Position numbers and translations under genes: made by a program. The notes under the pieces are model-generated. The model saw only the letters and a program-made list of their open reading frames with translations, was not told the DNA's origin and made no database searches. 64,000 nt of DNA, taken from assembly GCA_023408075.1 (NCBI GenBank), contig JAEYKW010000025.1, forward strand, positions 1-64,000, written 5' to 3'. Positions 35,217 through 43,993 of the stretch are shown one piece after another (the stretch's first letter is position 1; each line of letters opens with the position of its first letter). Source of the DNA: Bacillota bacterium (lineage in GTDB: Bacteria; Bacillota; Clostridia; Christensenellales; SZUA-584).

Positions 35217-36719
35217 ATGGAAGAAAACAAACGGCTGACCAACGAAGTCGGCGCACCCATCGCCGACAATGAGAACTCAATCACAGCGGGTCCCCGGGGA
35301 CCGGTCGTCATGCAGGATGTGTGGCTTATGGAAAAAATGGCCCACTTCAACAGGGAGGTCATTCCCGAACGCCGTATGCATGCCAAAGGCTGGGGTGCTT
35401 ACGGCAAGCTGACAGTCACCCATGATATTTCGCAGTACACAAAAGCGAAGGTGTTGCAGCCTGGCAAGGACACAGAGCTGTTTATCCGCTTTTCCACCGT
35501 CGCGGGCGAGCGCGGCGCAGCCGACTGCGAGCGCGATATACGCGGGGTCGCCGTCAAGTTCTATACCGAGGAAGGAAACTGGGACCTCGTCGGCAACAAC
35601 ACGCCCACTTTCTTTATCCGCGACGTTCACAATTTTTCCGATCTGAATCGCGCGGTCAAGCGCGACCCGCACACGGGCCGCCGTTCGGCGCAAAACAACT
35701 GGGACTTCTGGACGCTGCTTCCCGAATGCTTTCATCAGATCACTGTCGTCATGAGCGACAGAGGCATCCCCGCCTCCTTTAGAAATATGCATTTCTTCGG
35801 AGAGCACACGTACTCATTATACAATGCAAATAACGAACGCGTCTGGTGCAAGTTCCACTTCAAAACGAAGCAGGGCATAAAAAACCTGTCCAACGCAGAA
35901 GCTGCGAGCATTAACGGCATGGACAGAGAGTTTCACGGCAAGGACCTGTTTGAGGCCATTGAGCGTGGTGATTATCCGCAATGGACGATGTACATTCAGG
36001 TGATGACCGAACAGCAGGCGAAAGATCATTATGAGAACCCGTTTGACATCACAAAGATCTGGCGCCATAAGGAATACCCACTCATCGAGGTCGGCGTGCT
36101 GGAGCTCAACCGCAATCCCGAGAATTATTTTGCCGAGGTTGAGCAGTCCGCCTTTACTCCCGCCCATGTGGTGCCGGGCATCGGGTTTTCTCCGGACCGC
36201 TTTTTGCAGGGGCGCCTTTTCGCCTATGGCGACGCCCAGCGGTATCGCCTCGGTGTGAACCACAATCAGATTCCCGTCAACCAAGCCAAATGCGCGGTCA
36301 GCGATTACCATCGCGACGGCGCCATGCGTGTGGACGGCAACTACGGCGGAACGCCCGCCTATTCACCCAACAGCTACGGCGCATGGACGGCTCAGCCCGA
36401 GGTGATGGAACCGCCGCTTGATCTTGACGGCGCGATGTACCGCTATGACCCCAAGGACGACCCCACCGACGACTGCTTCCGCGCCGGAGGCAACTTATGG
36501 CGCGTGCTCACCGAGGACAAAAAGCAGATACTGATTGAGAATACCGCCGGGGACATTGCCCCGTGTACGGAAAATATCAAGTACCGTCACGCGGTTCATT
36601 GCTACCTCGCCGATGCGGAATATGGCGAGCGCTTCACCAAGGCAGCCGGTCTTGATATCGCCAAGGTTAAAGAGCTTGCAAAGCTTGACCATAAGGGCCT
36701 GACTTCGGCGACGATATGA
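35217..36719 (+). CDS. katA: Monofunctional heme catalase
   Basis: The enzyme breaks down hydrogen peroxide. Of about 500 residues, the catalytic His lies in RRMHAKGWGAYG (about 55) and the Asn in DLVGNNTPTFFIRD. The heme-ligand Tyr lies in RLFAYGDAQRYRLG, followed by NHNQIPVNQ. This is the small-subunit, clade 3-like type. The ATG at 35217 was chosen because AGGAGG lies 8 bases upstream; another at 35211 is too close. In an anaerobe this is protection against oxygen exposure. It has its own promoter with a possible operator. Confidence 0.96.
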   Translation: MEENKRLTNEVGAPIADNENSITAGPRGPVVMQDVWLMEKMAHFNREVIPERRMHAKGWGAYGKLTVTHDISQYTKAKVLQPGKDTELFIRFSTVAGERGAADCERDIRGVAVKFYTEEGNWDLVGNNTPTFFIRDVHNFSDLNRAVKRDPHTGRRSAQNNWDFWTLLPECFHQITVVMSDRGIPASFRNMHFFGEHTYSLYNANNERVWCKFHFKTKQGIKNLSNAEAASINGMDREFHGKDLFEAIERGDYPQWTMYIQVMTEQQAKDHYENPFDITKIWRHKEYPLIEVGVLELNRNPENYFAEVEQSAFTPAHVVPGIGFSPDRFLQGRLFAYGDAQRYRLGVNHNQIPVNQAKCAVSDYHRDGAMRVDGNYGGTPAYSPNSYGAWTAQPEVMEPPLDLDGAMYRYDPKDDPTDDCFRAGGNLWRVLTEDKKQILIENTAGDIAPCTENIKYRHAVHCYLADAEYGERFTKAAGLDIAKVKELAKLDHKGLTSATI

Positions 36720-36809
36720 ACGCCCTTGCAAGCGCCGCATAGGTTATATCAATCTTTGCGGTCGGCAAAAGCAACAAACATGAATCAGCCGCGGCATGAA
36801 AATGCAAAC

Positions 36810-36848
36810 GCCCAAAGGGGTATGAAGCGACCCTTGCGCCCTTTGGGC
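36810..36848. repeat. 10-bp inverted repeat upstream of the DUF454 gene
   Basis: GCCCAAAGGG (36810-36819) pairs perfectly with 36839-36848 across a 19-base loop. No T-tract follows, so it is not a clear terminator for katA. It lies in the leader of the next gene. Confidence 0.7.
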
Positions 36849-36904
36849 TGCGGCTGTATGATTCACTTGGGTCATCAAACAAACGACAACAGCGATGGTG
36901 CAGC

Positions 36905-37300
36905 ATGATCGTTAGAAATGTGATTCTTATTATATTCGGCTTCGTCCTGCTAAGCCTCGGGACGATCGGCATTTTTCTTCCCATATTGCCGACGACACCT
37001 TTTGTCATCGGCGCGGCGGCATGCTTCAGCTGCGCTCCGAGGCTGAGGGCGCAGTTGTTACGCATCCCTCTTTTCAACAAGTACATACAAAATTACAAGC
37101 ACAAAACAGGGCTGCCCCGAAAAACGGTGACCATCAGCCTCGCGTTCTTGTGGGGGACGCTTTTGATTTCCTGCATTCTGACGAAGTCAGTCTGGATCAC
37201 GCTTTTGCTTGGGATGGTCGGCGTCTGCGTCACTGTGCATATCCTCATGGTCTCAAAGCCCAGAAACAACAAATCAGGTAAGAACAATGAAAACACATAA
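36905..37300 (+). CDS. YbaN-family DUF454 inner-membrane protein
   Basis: The 131-residue membrane protein matches the DUF454/YbaN family by its N-terminal block: LGTIGIFLPILPTTPF in the first hydrophobic region and CFSCAPRLRAQLL after it. About three to four TM helices are predicted, and the end is basic and polar. The function of the family is unknown. The ribosome site is weak. The stop overlaps the start of the next gene by 14 bases, which suggests translational coupling. Confidence 0.88.
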   Translation: MIVRNVILIIFGFVLLSLGTIGIFLPILPTTPFVIGAAACFSCAPRLRAQLLRIPLFNKYIQNYKHKTGLPRKTVTISLAFLWGTLLISCILTKSVWITLLLGMVGVCVTVHILMVSKPRNNKSGKNNENT

Positions 37301-37931
37301 GCTGCCCGCTTATATTGAGAGCCTGTTCAATATCCTTTATTTGAGCGCGGCGCTTTTCCTTGGCATCCGCATGCTGCTTATCGGCGGCTCGGTCCAAAGA
37401 ACGCTGTTTGGCATTATGGCGCTTATACTCGCGGCCGGGGATGCCTGTCATCTGATTCCGCGCATCGCTGCGGGCTTTTCTTCCGACCGTCGGCGCTTTG
37501 CCCGGTCACTTGGCTTTGGCAAAATGATCACGTCGGTCAGCATGACGCTTTTCTATGTGTTTTTATGGCACATTGGCGTCACGGCTTCTTCCTTGACGGG
37601 AATATGGCACTGGACGCTGGCCGTGTATATGCTGGCCGCGGCGCGCATTATCCTATCCGTGCTTCCGCAAAACAGGTGGAGCACTGACAGCTCGCCAGCT
37701 TCATGGACTGTTTACCGTAATATACCGTTTCTGCTGCTGGGCGGTGTGGATTGCGTCCTGTTCTTTTTGTACCGGAACGCAGCGGGTTTTGAGCATATGT
37801 GGCTTGCCATACTGCTGAGCTTCGCATTTTATCTGCCGGTTGTGATCTGGTCAAAGAAGTATCCGCCGATAGGTATGCTAATGCTGCCCAAAAGCTGCGT
37901 TTATATCTGGATCATCGCAATGGGATTATAG
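37287..37931 (+). CDS. Polytopic membrane protein, unrecognised
   Basis: The 214-residue protein has six or seven hydrophobic segments and no recognised motif. The ATG at 37287 was chosen for the CAGGTAAG site and for the MKTHKLPAYIE start. A longer frame to 37209 overlaps the DUF454 gene too far. It overlaps that gene's 3' end by 14 bases in another frame, so the two are almost surely one operon. Confidence 0.72.
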   Translation: MKTHKLPAYIESLFNILYLSAALFLGIRMLLIGGSVQRTLFGIMALILAAGDACHLIPRIAAGFSSDRRRFARSLGFGKMITSVSMTLFYVFLWHIGVTASSLTGIWHWTLAVYMLAAARIILSVLPQNRWSTDSSPASWTVYRNIPFLLLGGVDCVLFFLYRNAAGFEHMWLAILLSFAFYLPVVIWSKKYPPIGMLMLPKSCVYIWIIAMGL

Positions 37932-38052
37932 ATGATCTTTTGCAGGCGCTATGAAGTGCGTTAACGATTCATACATGCTTTTTCATCCGAATTCATTTTA
38001 AATTTTATTAGAAATGCCATAGATTTTTATTTTCTTTGAACTCAGGATAGCA

Positions 38053-38108
38053 TAAAAAGAGACCGCCGATTCATTCCCCGGCAGCCTCTCAAACTGATTC
38101 CTAATTTT
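38053..38108 (-). terminator. Terminator copy A, after the zinc-ribbon gene
   Basis: A 12-bp stem with three G-U pairs (GAGAGGCTGCCG with CGGCGGTCTCTT) and a 10-base loop is followed by TTTTT on the minus strand. The whole block to the stop codon is nearly repeated at 39508-39562. Confidence 0.9.
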
Positions 38109-38294
38109 TTAATATCTGTTATTGGAATATCTGTCGCTGTTATAATTGCTTTTCTGCTGCTTTCTTGCTCTTCTGCAGTCAGCACATCTTTGCGGTTCGT
38201 TTTCAAATCCTTTTTCTCTGTAAAAAGCCTGTTCGCTTTCAGTGAAAACAAACTCCGCATTGCAATCTTTGCATTTTAAAACTTTGTCAGCCAT
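38109..38294 (-). CDS. Small zinc-ribbon protein
   Basis: The 61-residue protein has a CKDC and a CADC pair (CxxC ... CxxC), KCKDCNAEFVFTESEQ at the start, and an Asn/Tyr-rich tail. It matches the family of short probable zinc-ribbon proteins common in Clostridia, whose function is unknown. AAAGGGG precedes the ATG. Confidence 0.85.
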   Translation of the reverse strand: MADKVLKCKDCNAEFVFTESEQAFYREKGFENEPQRCADCRRARKQQKSNYNSDRYSNNRY

Positions 38295-38649
38295 TTTTAA
38301 ATACCCCTTTATAATTTGGACAGCTCATTCTTGACATACATCTCCAATATTATTTAATCAGAGGCATTTTCAAAAATAATTATTACCATCGTGCTATTAA
38401 AGCTCTATAAGCTTAGCACAAATATATTCATATCACAAGAGAAGATATAACCCTATTCTCAAATATTATCATTTCGTGTCATTCATAATACGGGCCTAAC
38501 TTGTTCTTTGTGTCAAGGCTATATTTAATTCTTTTGAACAGCAAATGCACCGCCTGCAATATGGGATGCCATTATTGAATACTTCCTCACCTCTCGTATA
38601 GCTTGGAACATTTCTGTCTATTAATTTTGTTCTTTTCATAGCCTCTGGT
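38295..38649. other. AT-rich gene-free stretch
   Basis: No convincing gene or structured element is seen on either strand. Composition is markedly AT-rich, as in the neighbouring small genes. Confidence 0.5.
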
Positions 38650-38841
38650 CTAATCTATTTCTTTAACTCTTCCAACAGTGTCGTCCTCGAGCATAACTTT
38701 AATGCCATGAGGATGCGTTGCTGAGTGAGTCAGTATTCTCTTAACGATCCCCTCAGTGAACTTTCCGGTGCCTTGATCTTGTTTTTGCACAACCTTCACC
38801 GCTGCTCCAATTTTAATATGGCATCTTTTGGTTCCGTCCAT
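38650..38841 (-). CDS. YwbE-family protein
   Basis: The 63-residue protein matches the YwbE family: IKIGAAVKVVQKQDQGTG, then G-I-V-K-R-I-L-T-H-S-A-T-H-P-H-G and a V-G-R-V-K-E-I end. The fold is predicted to be a small beta barrel. Function is unknown. The ribosome site is weak. It sits in a group of small genes on one strand. Confidence 0.9.
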   Translation of the reverse strand: MDGTKRCHIKIGAAVKVVQKQDQGTGKFTEGIVKRILTHSATHPHGIKVMLEDDTVGRVKEID

Positions 38842-38877
38842 TATTCATTATCCCAAAAAACACTACCCCACAAACCA

Positions 38878-39063
38878 TCAGATTTTCCCTGTAGTGAATA
38901 ATTTCCCTTCTTTTAATTTGCTGAATAAATTTCTTCTTTTCGATAAAATATAGCTGCTTTCAGTTTCATCAATGATCCGATATTTCACATTTTTAATATA
39001 TCGGTCTTTGCCTTCGAAACATGTCACATCCTCAAAAAATTCAATGTATTTTTTCTCTTTCAT
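38878..39063 (-). CDS. Short hypothetical protein
   Basis: This 61-residue reading frame is rich in Lys, Glu and Phe and very AT-rich, with no recognised motif. GTGAGAC near the start is a weak ribosome site. It lies in the same direction as the YwbE gene. It may be real but support is modest. Confidence 0.45.
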   Translation of the reverse strand: MKEKKYIEFFEDVTCFEGKDRYIKNVKYRIIDETESSYILSKRRNLFSKLKEGKLFTTGKI

Positions 39064-39269
39064 GTTGTCTCACTTTTCAATTATTAAAATAATAATGTAT
39101 TTTTTCTTAGTGTATTTTTATATGATATCAAAAAAAATCATTTATTGCTATCATATTGGTATTTTAACTTTCGCCATACTTTTTGCTTGCGGAACATCCG
39201 CATGCCTTGCTCATACCAAAATACCGGCTCCCCTAAAACGGTATATTTGATTTGATTAAAATGATTTTA

Positions 39270-39507
39270 CAATGGCTGTCGCATTAACCCCGCAGAGTTC
39301 GGGCAGTGTTGGCCTTCGTTTTGTATAGCAAGCCCGTCCGCCCTGCATATGCCTTATGGGCGGTTTCTGTCCGCCTGTTCGGCATTTTGCCTTCGGCTTC
39401 CTTCGGGTTTCACCTCACGGTAAACACCCTTGCCGTTCAGCTAACACTCCCTACTACCAAGCGCATAGTGAATTTTCACCACCAAGCTATTACCATATCG
39501 AGCGTAC
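39270..39507 (-). mobile_element. Group II intron 5' relic (ribozyme domain I), truncated
   Basis: On the minus strand the stretch starts GTACGC and then carries blocks recalled from domain I of clostridial group II introns: GCTTGGTGGTGAAAATTCAC, GCTTGGTAGTAGG, GGCAAGGGTG, CCGTGAGGTG, GAAGGAAGCCG, ACTGCCCGAACTCTGCGGGG. Similarity ends near 39270. No reverse transcriptase gene and no domain V hairpin follow, so this is a truncated relic. Its 5' end directly abuts the ilvB terminator. The identification rests on remembered intron sequence, not a search. Confidence 0.65.
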
Positions 39508-39562
39508 TAAAAAGAGACCGCCGATTCATTACCGGCAGTCTCTCTAAACTAATTCCTAATTT
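39508..39562 (-). terminator. Terminator copy B, after ilvB
   Basis: An 11-bp stem with one G-U pair (AGAGACTGCCG with CGGCGGTCTCT) is followed by TTTTTA on the minus strand. Sequence and loop nearly match the terminator at 38053-38108, including the stretch up to the stop codon. It ends the ilv operon. Confidence 0.9.
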
Positions 39563-41216
39563 AAGATATATTCATCAGTATATTGTCAATCGCCGCACCC
39601 GGCGGAACCATCGGCAGCACCATCGTATCCTGCTCGATCACACACTGTATCAGCGATGGGCCGTCGTGCCCCAGCGCCGCCTGCAGCGCTTCACGGAAGC
39701 CTGCGGCATCGTCAATCTTCTGCGCGAAATACCCGAAGCCGCGCGCAATCGCGCAGAAATCAAGCGACGGCAGCGTGGTTTCCGAATAGCGCTTGTTGAA
39801 AAGCAGCGTCTGCCACTGGCGCACCATGCCGAGCGTGCGGTTGTCGAACAGTATCGTGATGACAGGGATGTTGTAACGCATCGTCGTTGCCATCTCGTTA
39901 AGGTTCATCCTCAGGCACCCGTCGCCCGTGATATGAATCACCGTTTTTTCGGGACTTGCTACCTTCGCGCCGATGGCCGCGCCGAGGCCGTAGCCCATTG
40001 TGCCAAGGCCGCCCGACGTTAAGAACTTGTTGTGCTTTTTAAACGGATAATACTGCGCCGTCCACATCTGGTGCTGGCCCACATCCGTCACGATGATCGC
40101 GTCCTCGCCGAGATTTTCGTCGAGGACCTCCATGATCTGCCTCGGCAAATGGCCCTCGGGGATATGCGCATCGTTCTCCGCCTTCCAGTCCGTCACGCTC
40201 TTCACCCATTCGGGATGCTGTTTTTTGGGCAAATGCGGGCTTAATATGCCGAGCGCGGTTTTGATATCCTGAATCACATGCAGATGCGTCGGGATATTCT
40301 TGTTGACCTCGGATGCGTCGATATCGATTTGTATGATCTTCGCGTGGGACGCGAAATTGCTCACATCGCCCGTCACCCTGTCGCTGAAGCGCGCGCCGAG
40401 CACGAGCAGCAGATCGCAGTTCTGAAACGCCATGTTGCTCGCTTTGGTGCCGTGCATACCCACCAGCCCCATGTAAAGCGGATGGTTCGACGGAAACGCG
40501 CTCACGCCCATCAGCGTGCTTGCGACGGGCGCATCGATCTTCTCCGCCAGTTCATATAGCTCATCCCCCGCGCCGGACAGCACCACGCCGCCCCCCGCGA
40601 GTATAACCGGCCTTTCGGCCTTTTCTACGAGCTCTGCGATTTGTGCCGCGGGAACCTCCGTATACTTGCACGCAATCACATAGTTCTCTTCAGGCGGCGT
40701 GTATTCGCAAAGCTGCGTGAACAGATCGCTCGTGATATCGATCAGCACCGGGCCGGGCCGGCCGCAGCGCGCAAACGCAAACGCCTCGCGGAACACGTCC
40801 GAAATGCGCGTGATATCCTTGATCTGATAGTTATGCTTCGTGATGGGCATCGACACGCCCATGATATCCACTTCCTGAAAGCTGTCCGTACCGAGCAGCG
40901 CCGCGGGCACGTTGCCCGTAATCGCCACAACCGGAATGGAATCCATGTACGCCGTCGCGAGACCCGTCACAAGATTCGTGCAGCCGGGGCCGGATGTCGC
41001 AATGCAGACGCCGACCTTGCCCGTCGCGCGCGCGTACCCGTCGGCCGCGTGCGAAGCGCCCTGCTCGTGCGCCGTCTCGATGTGCCTGATATTCGAACGC
41101 TCGTCGTACAGCGCGTCATAAAGCTTGATGACCTTGCCGCCCGGATACCCGAATACGGTATCCACGCCTTCACGCTTGAGGCACTCCATGATGATTTGTA
41201 CGCCTGTCAACTGCAT
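39561..41216 (-). CDS. ilvB: Acetolactate synthase large subunit
   Basis: The thiamine diphosphate and FAD enzyme makes acetolactate or acetohydroxybutyrate, the first common step to valine, leucine and isoleucine. The 551 residues show GYPGG (23-27), catalytic Glu51 in HIETAHEQGAS, GPGCTNLVTGLATAYMDS, and the TPP motif GDGCLRMNLNEMAT. The ATG at 41216 was chosen for the GGGGGAG site; the frame upstream to 41312 is not protein-like. It is the last gene of the operon, 13 bases after ilvD. The regulatory subunit ilvN is at the opposite, 5' end. Confidence 0.97.
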   Translation of the reverse strand: MQLTGVQIIMECLKREGVDTVFGYPGGKVIKLYDALYDERSNIRHIETAHEQGASHAADGYARATGKVGVCIATSGPGCTNLVTGLATAYMDSIPVVAITGNVPAALLGTDSFQEVDIMGVSMPITKHNYQIKDITRISDVFREAFAFARCGRPGPVLIDITSDLFTQLCEYTPPEENYVIACKYTEVPAAQIAELVEKAERPVILAGGGVVLSGAGDELYELAEKIDAPVASTLMGVSAFPSNHPLYMGLVGMHGTKASNMAFQNCDLLLVLGARFSDRVTGDVSNFASHAKIIQIDIDASEVNKNIPTHLHVIQDIKTALGILSPHLPKKQHPEWVKSVTDWKAENDAHIPEGHLPRQIMEVLDENLGEDAIIVTDVGQHQMWTAQYYPFKKHNKFLTSGGLGTMGYGLGAAIGAKVASPEKTVIHITGDGCLRMNLNEMATTMRYNIPVITILFDNRTLGMVRQWQTLLFNKRYSETTLPSLDFCAIARGFGYFAQKIDDAAGFREALQAALGHDGPSLIQCVIEQDTMVLPMVPPGAAIDNILMNIS

Positions 41217-41229
41217 GATCTGCTCCCCC

Positions 41230-42891
41230 TTATTCCAAAATCGCGCCCTTGTCCGCCGAGGACACCAACCGCGCGTAACGGTACAGCCAGCCGCTCTTGA
41301 CGCTGAGCTCACGCTTTTGAAGGCTGCCGAGCCGTTTGTCTATCGTGGCCTGATCGACTTTCAAATTGATTTTCCGCGCCGGTATATCGATTTCGATCGT
41401 ATCGCCCTCTTCAATCACGGCGATTACGCCGCCCGCCTGCGCCTCGGGAGACACATGGCCGATGGCCGCGCCTCTCGTCGCGCCGCTGAAGCGCCCGTCC
41501 GTGATCAGCGCCACGGTTTTATCCATGCCCATGCCCGCGAGCGCCGATGTAGGCCCGAGCATTTCGCGCATACCCGGCCCGCCCGAAGGGCCCTCGTACC
41601 GGATCACAACGACGTCGCCGTCATTGATCTTTTTATCGTATATCGCCTTTATCGCCGCTTCCTCGCCGTCGAACACGCGCGCGGGGCCGCTATGCACCAT
41701 CATCTCGGGCGCAACGGCCGACTGTTTGACCACGCAGCAATCCGGCGCGATGTTGCCGCGCAGCACCGCGATGCCGCCTTCTCTGGAATGCGGCGCATCG
41801 AAGTTCTTGATCACGTTCGGGTCGAGAATAGCCGCGTTTTGCACGGCTTCGCCGACCGTCGCGCCCATGACGCACTTGACATCTTCTTTGATAAGCCCAT
41901 GCTTTTTAAGCTCGTTCATCACCGCGTAGACGCCGCCTGCCGCGTGCAGATCGACGATATGCGTGCGGCTCGCGGGCGCGAGCTTGCACAGGTTCGGCGT
42001 TCTCTTGCTGATGGCGTCCACGAGATCAAGGCTCAAGGCAACGCCGCATTCACGCGCAATCGCAGGCAGATGCAGCACCGAGTTCGTCGAGCAGCCGAGC
42101 GCCATATCGAGCGACAGCCCGTTTTCAAACGCATCGCTTGTCATGATATCAAGCGGCTTTAAGTCCATATCGAACAGCTTCATGAGCTGCATGCCGCTTT
42201 GCTTCGCGTGGCGGATGCGTGCCGCATGCACGGCGGGTATCGTACCGTTGCCGCCCAGCGCCATGCCGAGCGCCTCGGTCAGGCAGTTCATGCTGTTTGC
42301 CGTAAACATGCCGGAGCACGAGCCGCAGCCCGGGCAGACGGAGTTTTCAAGCTTATCGAGTTCATCAGCGCCGAGTTTGCCCGCGCTGTACGCGCCGACC
42401 GCTTCAAATATCGTGGTCAGGCTCGCATCCGCACCGCTCAAATCCTTGCCCGGAAGCATCGGGCCGCCCGAAACAAATATCGAGGGACGGTTGAGCCGCG
42501 CACAAGCCATCAGCATACCGGGCACAATCTTGTCGCAGTTCGGCACGAACGCGACCGCGTCGAAGCCGTGCGCCATCACCATCGATTCTATGGAATCCGC
42601 AATCAGCTCACGCGACGCGAGCGAATAGCGCATGCCCGCATGCCCCATCGCGATGCCGTCGCAAACACCGATGGACGGCACCATGATCGGCGTACCGCCC
42701 GCCATGCGGACGCCGTCGGCGACCGCCTTGGCCACCTTATCAAGATGCATATGGCCGGGCACAATCTCGCTCTGCGCGTGGACAATACCCACGAGCGGGC
42801 GCGATATCTCCTCGTCCGTATACCCCATCGCTTTAAACAAAGACCGGTGCGGCGCTCTGTCCGCGCCCTTCTTCACACTGTCACTGATCAT
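41230..42891 (-). CDS. ilvD: Dihydroxy-acid dehydratase
   Basis: The iron-sulfur enzyme dehydrates dihydroxyisovalerate and dihydroxymethylvalerate to the 2-oxoacids. The 553 residues show SLFKAMGYTDEEI at the start, CDKIVPGMLMA, the Cys cluster in CPGCGSCSGMFTANSMNC, and PSGGPGMREML, GRFSGATRG and GHVSPEA near the end. It starts one base after leuB, so coupling is likely. It requires an oxygen-sensitive cluster. Confidence 0.98.
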   Translation of the reverse strand: MISDSVKKGADRAPHRSLFKAMGYTDEEISRPLVGIVHAQSEIVPGHMHLDKVAKAVADGVRMAGGTPIMVPSIGVCDGIAMGHAGMRYSLASRELIADSIESMVMAHGFDAVAFVPNCDKIVPGMLMACARLNRPSIFVSGGPMLPGKDLSGADASLTTIFEAVGAYSAGKLGADELDKLENSVCPGCGSCSGMFTANSMNCLTEALGMALGGNGTIPAVHAARIRHAKQSGMQLMKLFDMDLKPLDIMTSDAFENGLSLDMALGCSTNSVLHLPAIARECGVALSLDLVDAISKRTPNLCKLAPASRTHIVDLHAAGGVYAVMNELKKHGLIKEDVKCVMGATVGEAVQNAAILDPNVIKNFDAPHSREGGIAVLRGNIAPDCCVVKQSAVAPEMMVHSGPARVFDGEEAAIKAIYDKKINDGDVVVIRYEGPSGGPGMREMLGPTSALAGMGMDKTVALITDGRFSGATRGAAIGHVSPEAQAGGVIAVIEEGDTIEIDIPARKINLKVDQATIDKRLGSLQKRELSVKSGWLYRYARLVSSADKGAILE

Positions 42892-42892
42892 A

Positions 42893-43957
42893 CTATGCCT
42901 CCAAAAACCCGATGACGGTGTCCGTCATCTGCGTGGTGGATAACGTGCTTTCACCCGCCAGCGCGATATCCCCGGTACGCGCGCCGCTGCTAAGCGTCCG
43001 GCTTACCGCATTTTCTATTCTTTTGGCGATATCGTCGCGTTCGAGCGAATGCCGCAGCATCATCGCCGCCGAGAGTATCGTCGCAAGCGGATTCGCTACG
43101 CCCTGCCCCGCGATATCCGGCGCGCTGCCGTGCACGGGTTCGTACATGCCGAGCGTCCCCGCGCCGAGGCTCGCCGACGGCAGCATGCCGATAGAACCCG
43201 TGATCATCGCGGCTTCGTCCGAGAGAATATCGCCGAACATGTTTTCCGTTACGATCACGTCGAACTGCTTGGGGCTGCGCACAAGCTGCATCGCCGCGTT
43301 ATCCACGTAAAGGTGCGAAAGCGCGACCTCGGGGTATTCCTTGGCCACCTCGGTCACCACGCTGCGCCAAAGGCGCGATGTTTCAAGTATGTTCGCCTTA
43401 TCAACGCTGACCACCTGTTTTTTGCGGCCCATCGCCGTTTTCATCGCGACATGTGCGATGCGGCGCACTTCGTCGGCGCTGTAGCGCATCGTGTCGTACG
43501 CCCAGTCCTCACCGCGCTCCTTCTTGCCGAAGTAAAGGCCGCCGGTTAATTCGCGAATCACAATGATATCAAGGCCGCCCTCAGTCAGCGACGGCTTTAA
43601 TGGGCAGGCTTCCGCAAGCTCCTTGTAAAGCAGAGCGGGCCGTACGTTCGCAAAAAGTCCGAGCCCCGCGCGCAAGTCGAGCAGCGCGTTTTCGGGGCGC
43701 ATATTTGACGGAAGCGTATCCCACTTCCAGCCGCCGACAGCGCCGAGCAGCACCGCGTCGCTGCCCTTCGCGCCGTTGAGCGTTTCTTCGGGCAGCGGAC
43801 GCCCCACGCTGTCTATCGCGCAGCCGCCCGCGAGATAATGCGTGAAGCTCAGCTCAAGCCCCGTCCCCTTTGTCGCCACATCGAGCACGCGCAGCGTTTC
43901 GCCGACCACCTCCGGGCCGATCCCGTCGCCTGCGATCACCGCAATCCTTTTTTCCAT
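42893..43957 (-). CDS. leuB: 3-isopropylmalate dehydrogenase family enzyme
   Basis: The NAD-dependent oxidative decarboxylase has 354 residues with AVIAGDGIGPEV, RELTGGLYFG, VDKANILETSRLWR, the D-I-L-S-D-E-A-A metal motif and EPVHGSAPDIAGQGVANP. No leuA, leuC or leuD lies in the window. Beside cimA it may act mainly on 3-methylmalate in the citramalate route to isoleucine. Dual use in leucine synthesis is possible if leuCD is elsewhere. It starts 36 bases after cimA. Confidence 0.96.
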   Translation of the reverse strand: MEKRIAVIAGDGIGPEVVGETLRVLDVATKGTGLELSFTHYLAGGCAIDSVGRPLPEETLNGAKGSDAVLLGAVGGWKWDTLPSNMRPENALLDLRAGLGLFANVRPALLYKELAEACPLKPSLTEGGLDIIVIRELTGGLYFGKKERGEDWAYDTMRYSADEVRRIAHVAMKTAMGRKKQVVSVDKANILETSRLWRSVVTEVAKEYPEVALSHLYVDNAAMQLVRSPKQFDVIVTENMFGDILSDEAAMITGSIGMLPSASLGAGTLGMYEPVHGSAPDIAGQGVANPLATILSAAMMLRHSLERDDIAKRIENAVSRTLSSGARTGDIALAGESTLSTTQMTDTVIGFLEA

Positions 43958-43993
43958 TGTGTCACCTCTTTAAAACTTATTAAGCCGCTTTAA

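Noticed and set aside
39306..40022. Plus-strand frame covering the intron relic and the end of ilvB
   Set aside because: It is antisense to the group II relic and to ilvB. Frames of this kind are often wrongly annotated in clostridial genomes.
41125..42162. Long plus-strand frames opposite ilvB and ilvD
   Set aside because: They mirror well-conserved enzymes; no start site or protein-like composition.
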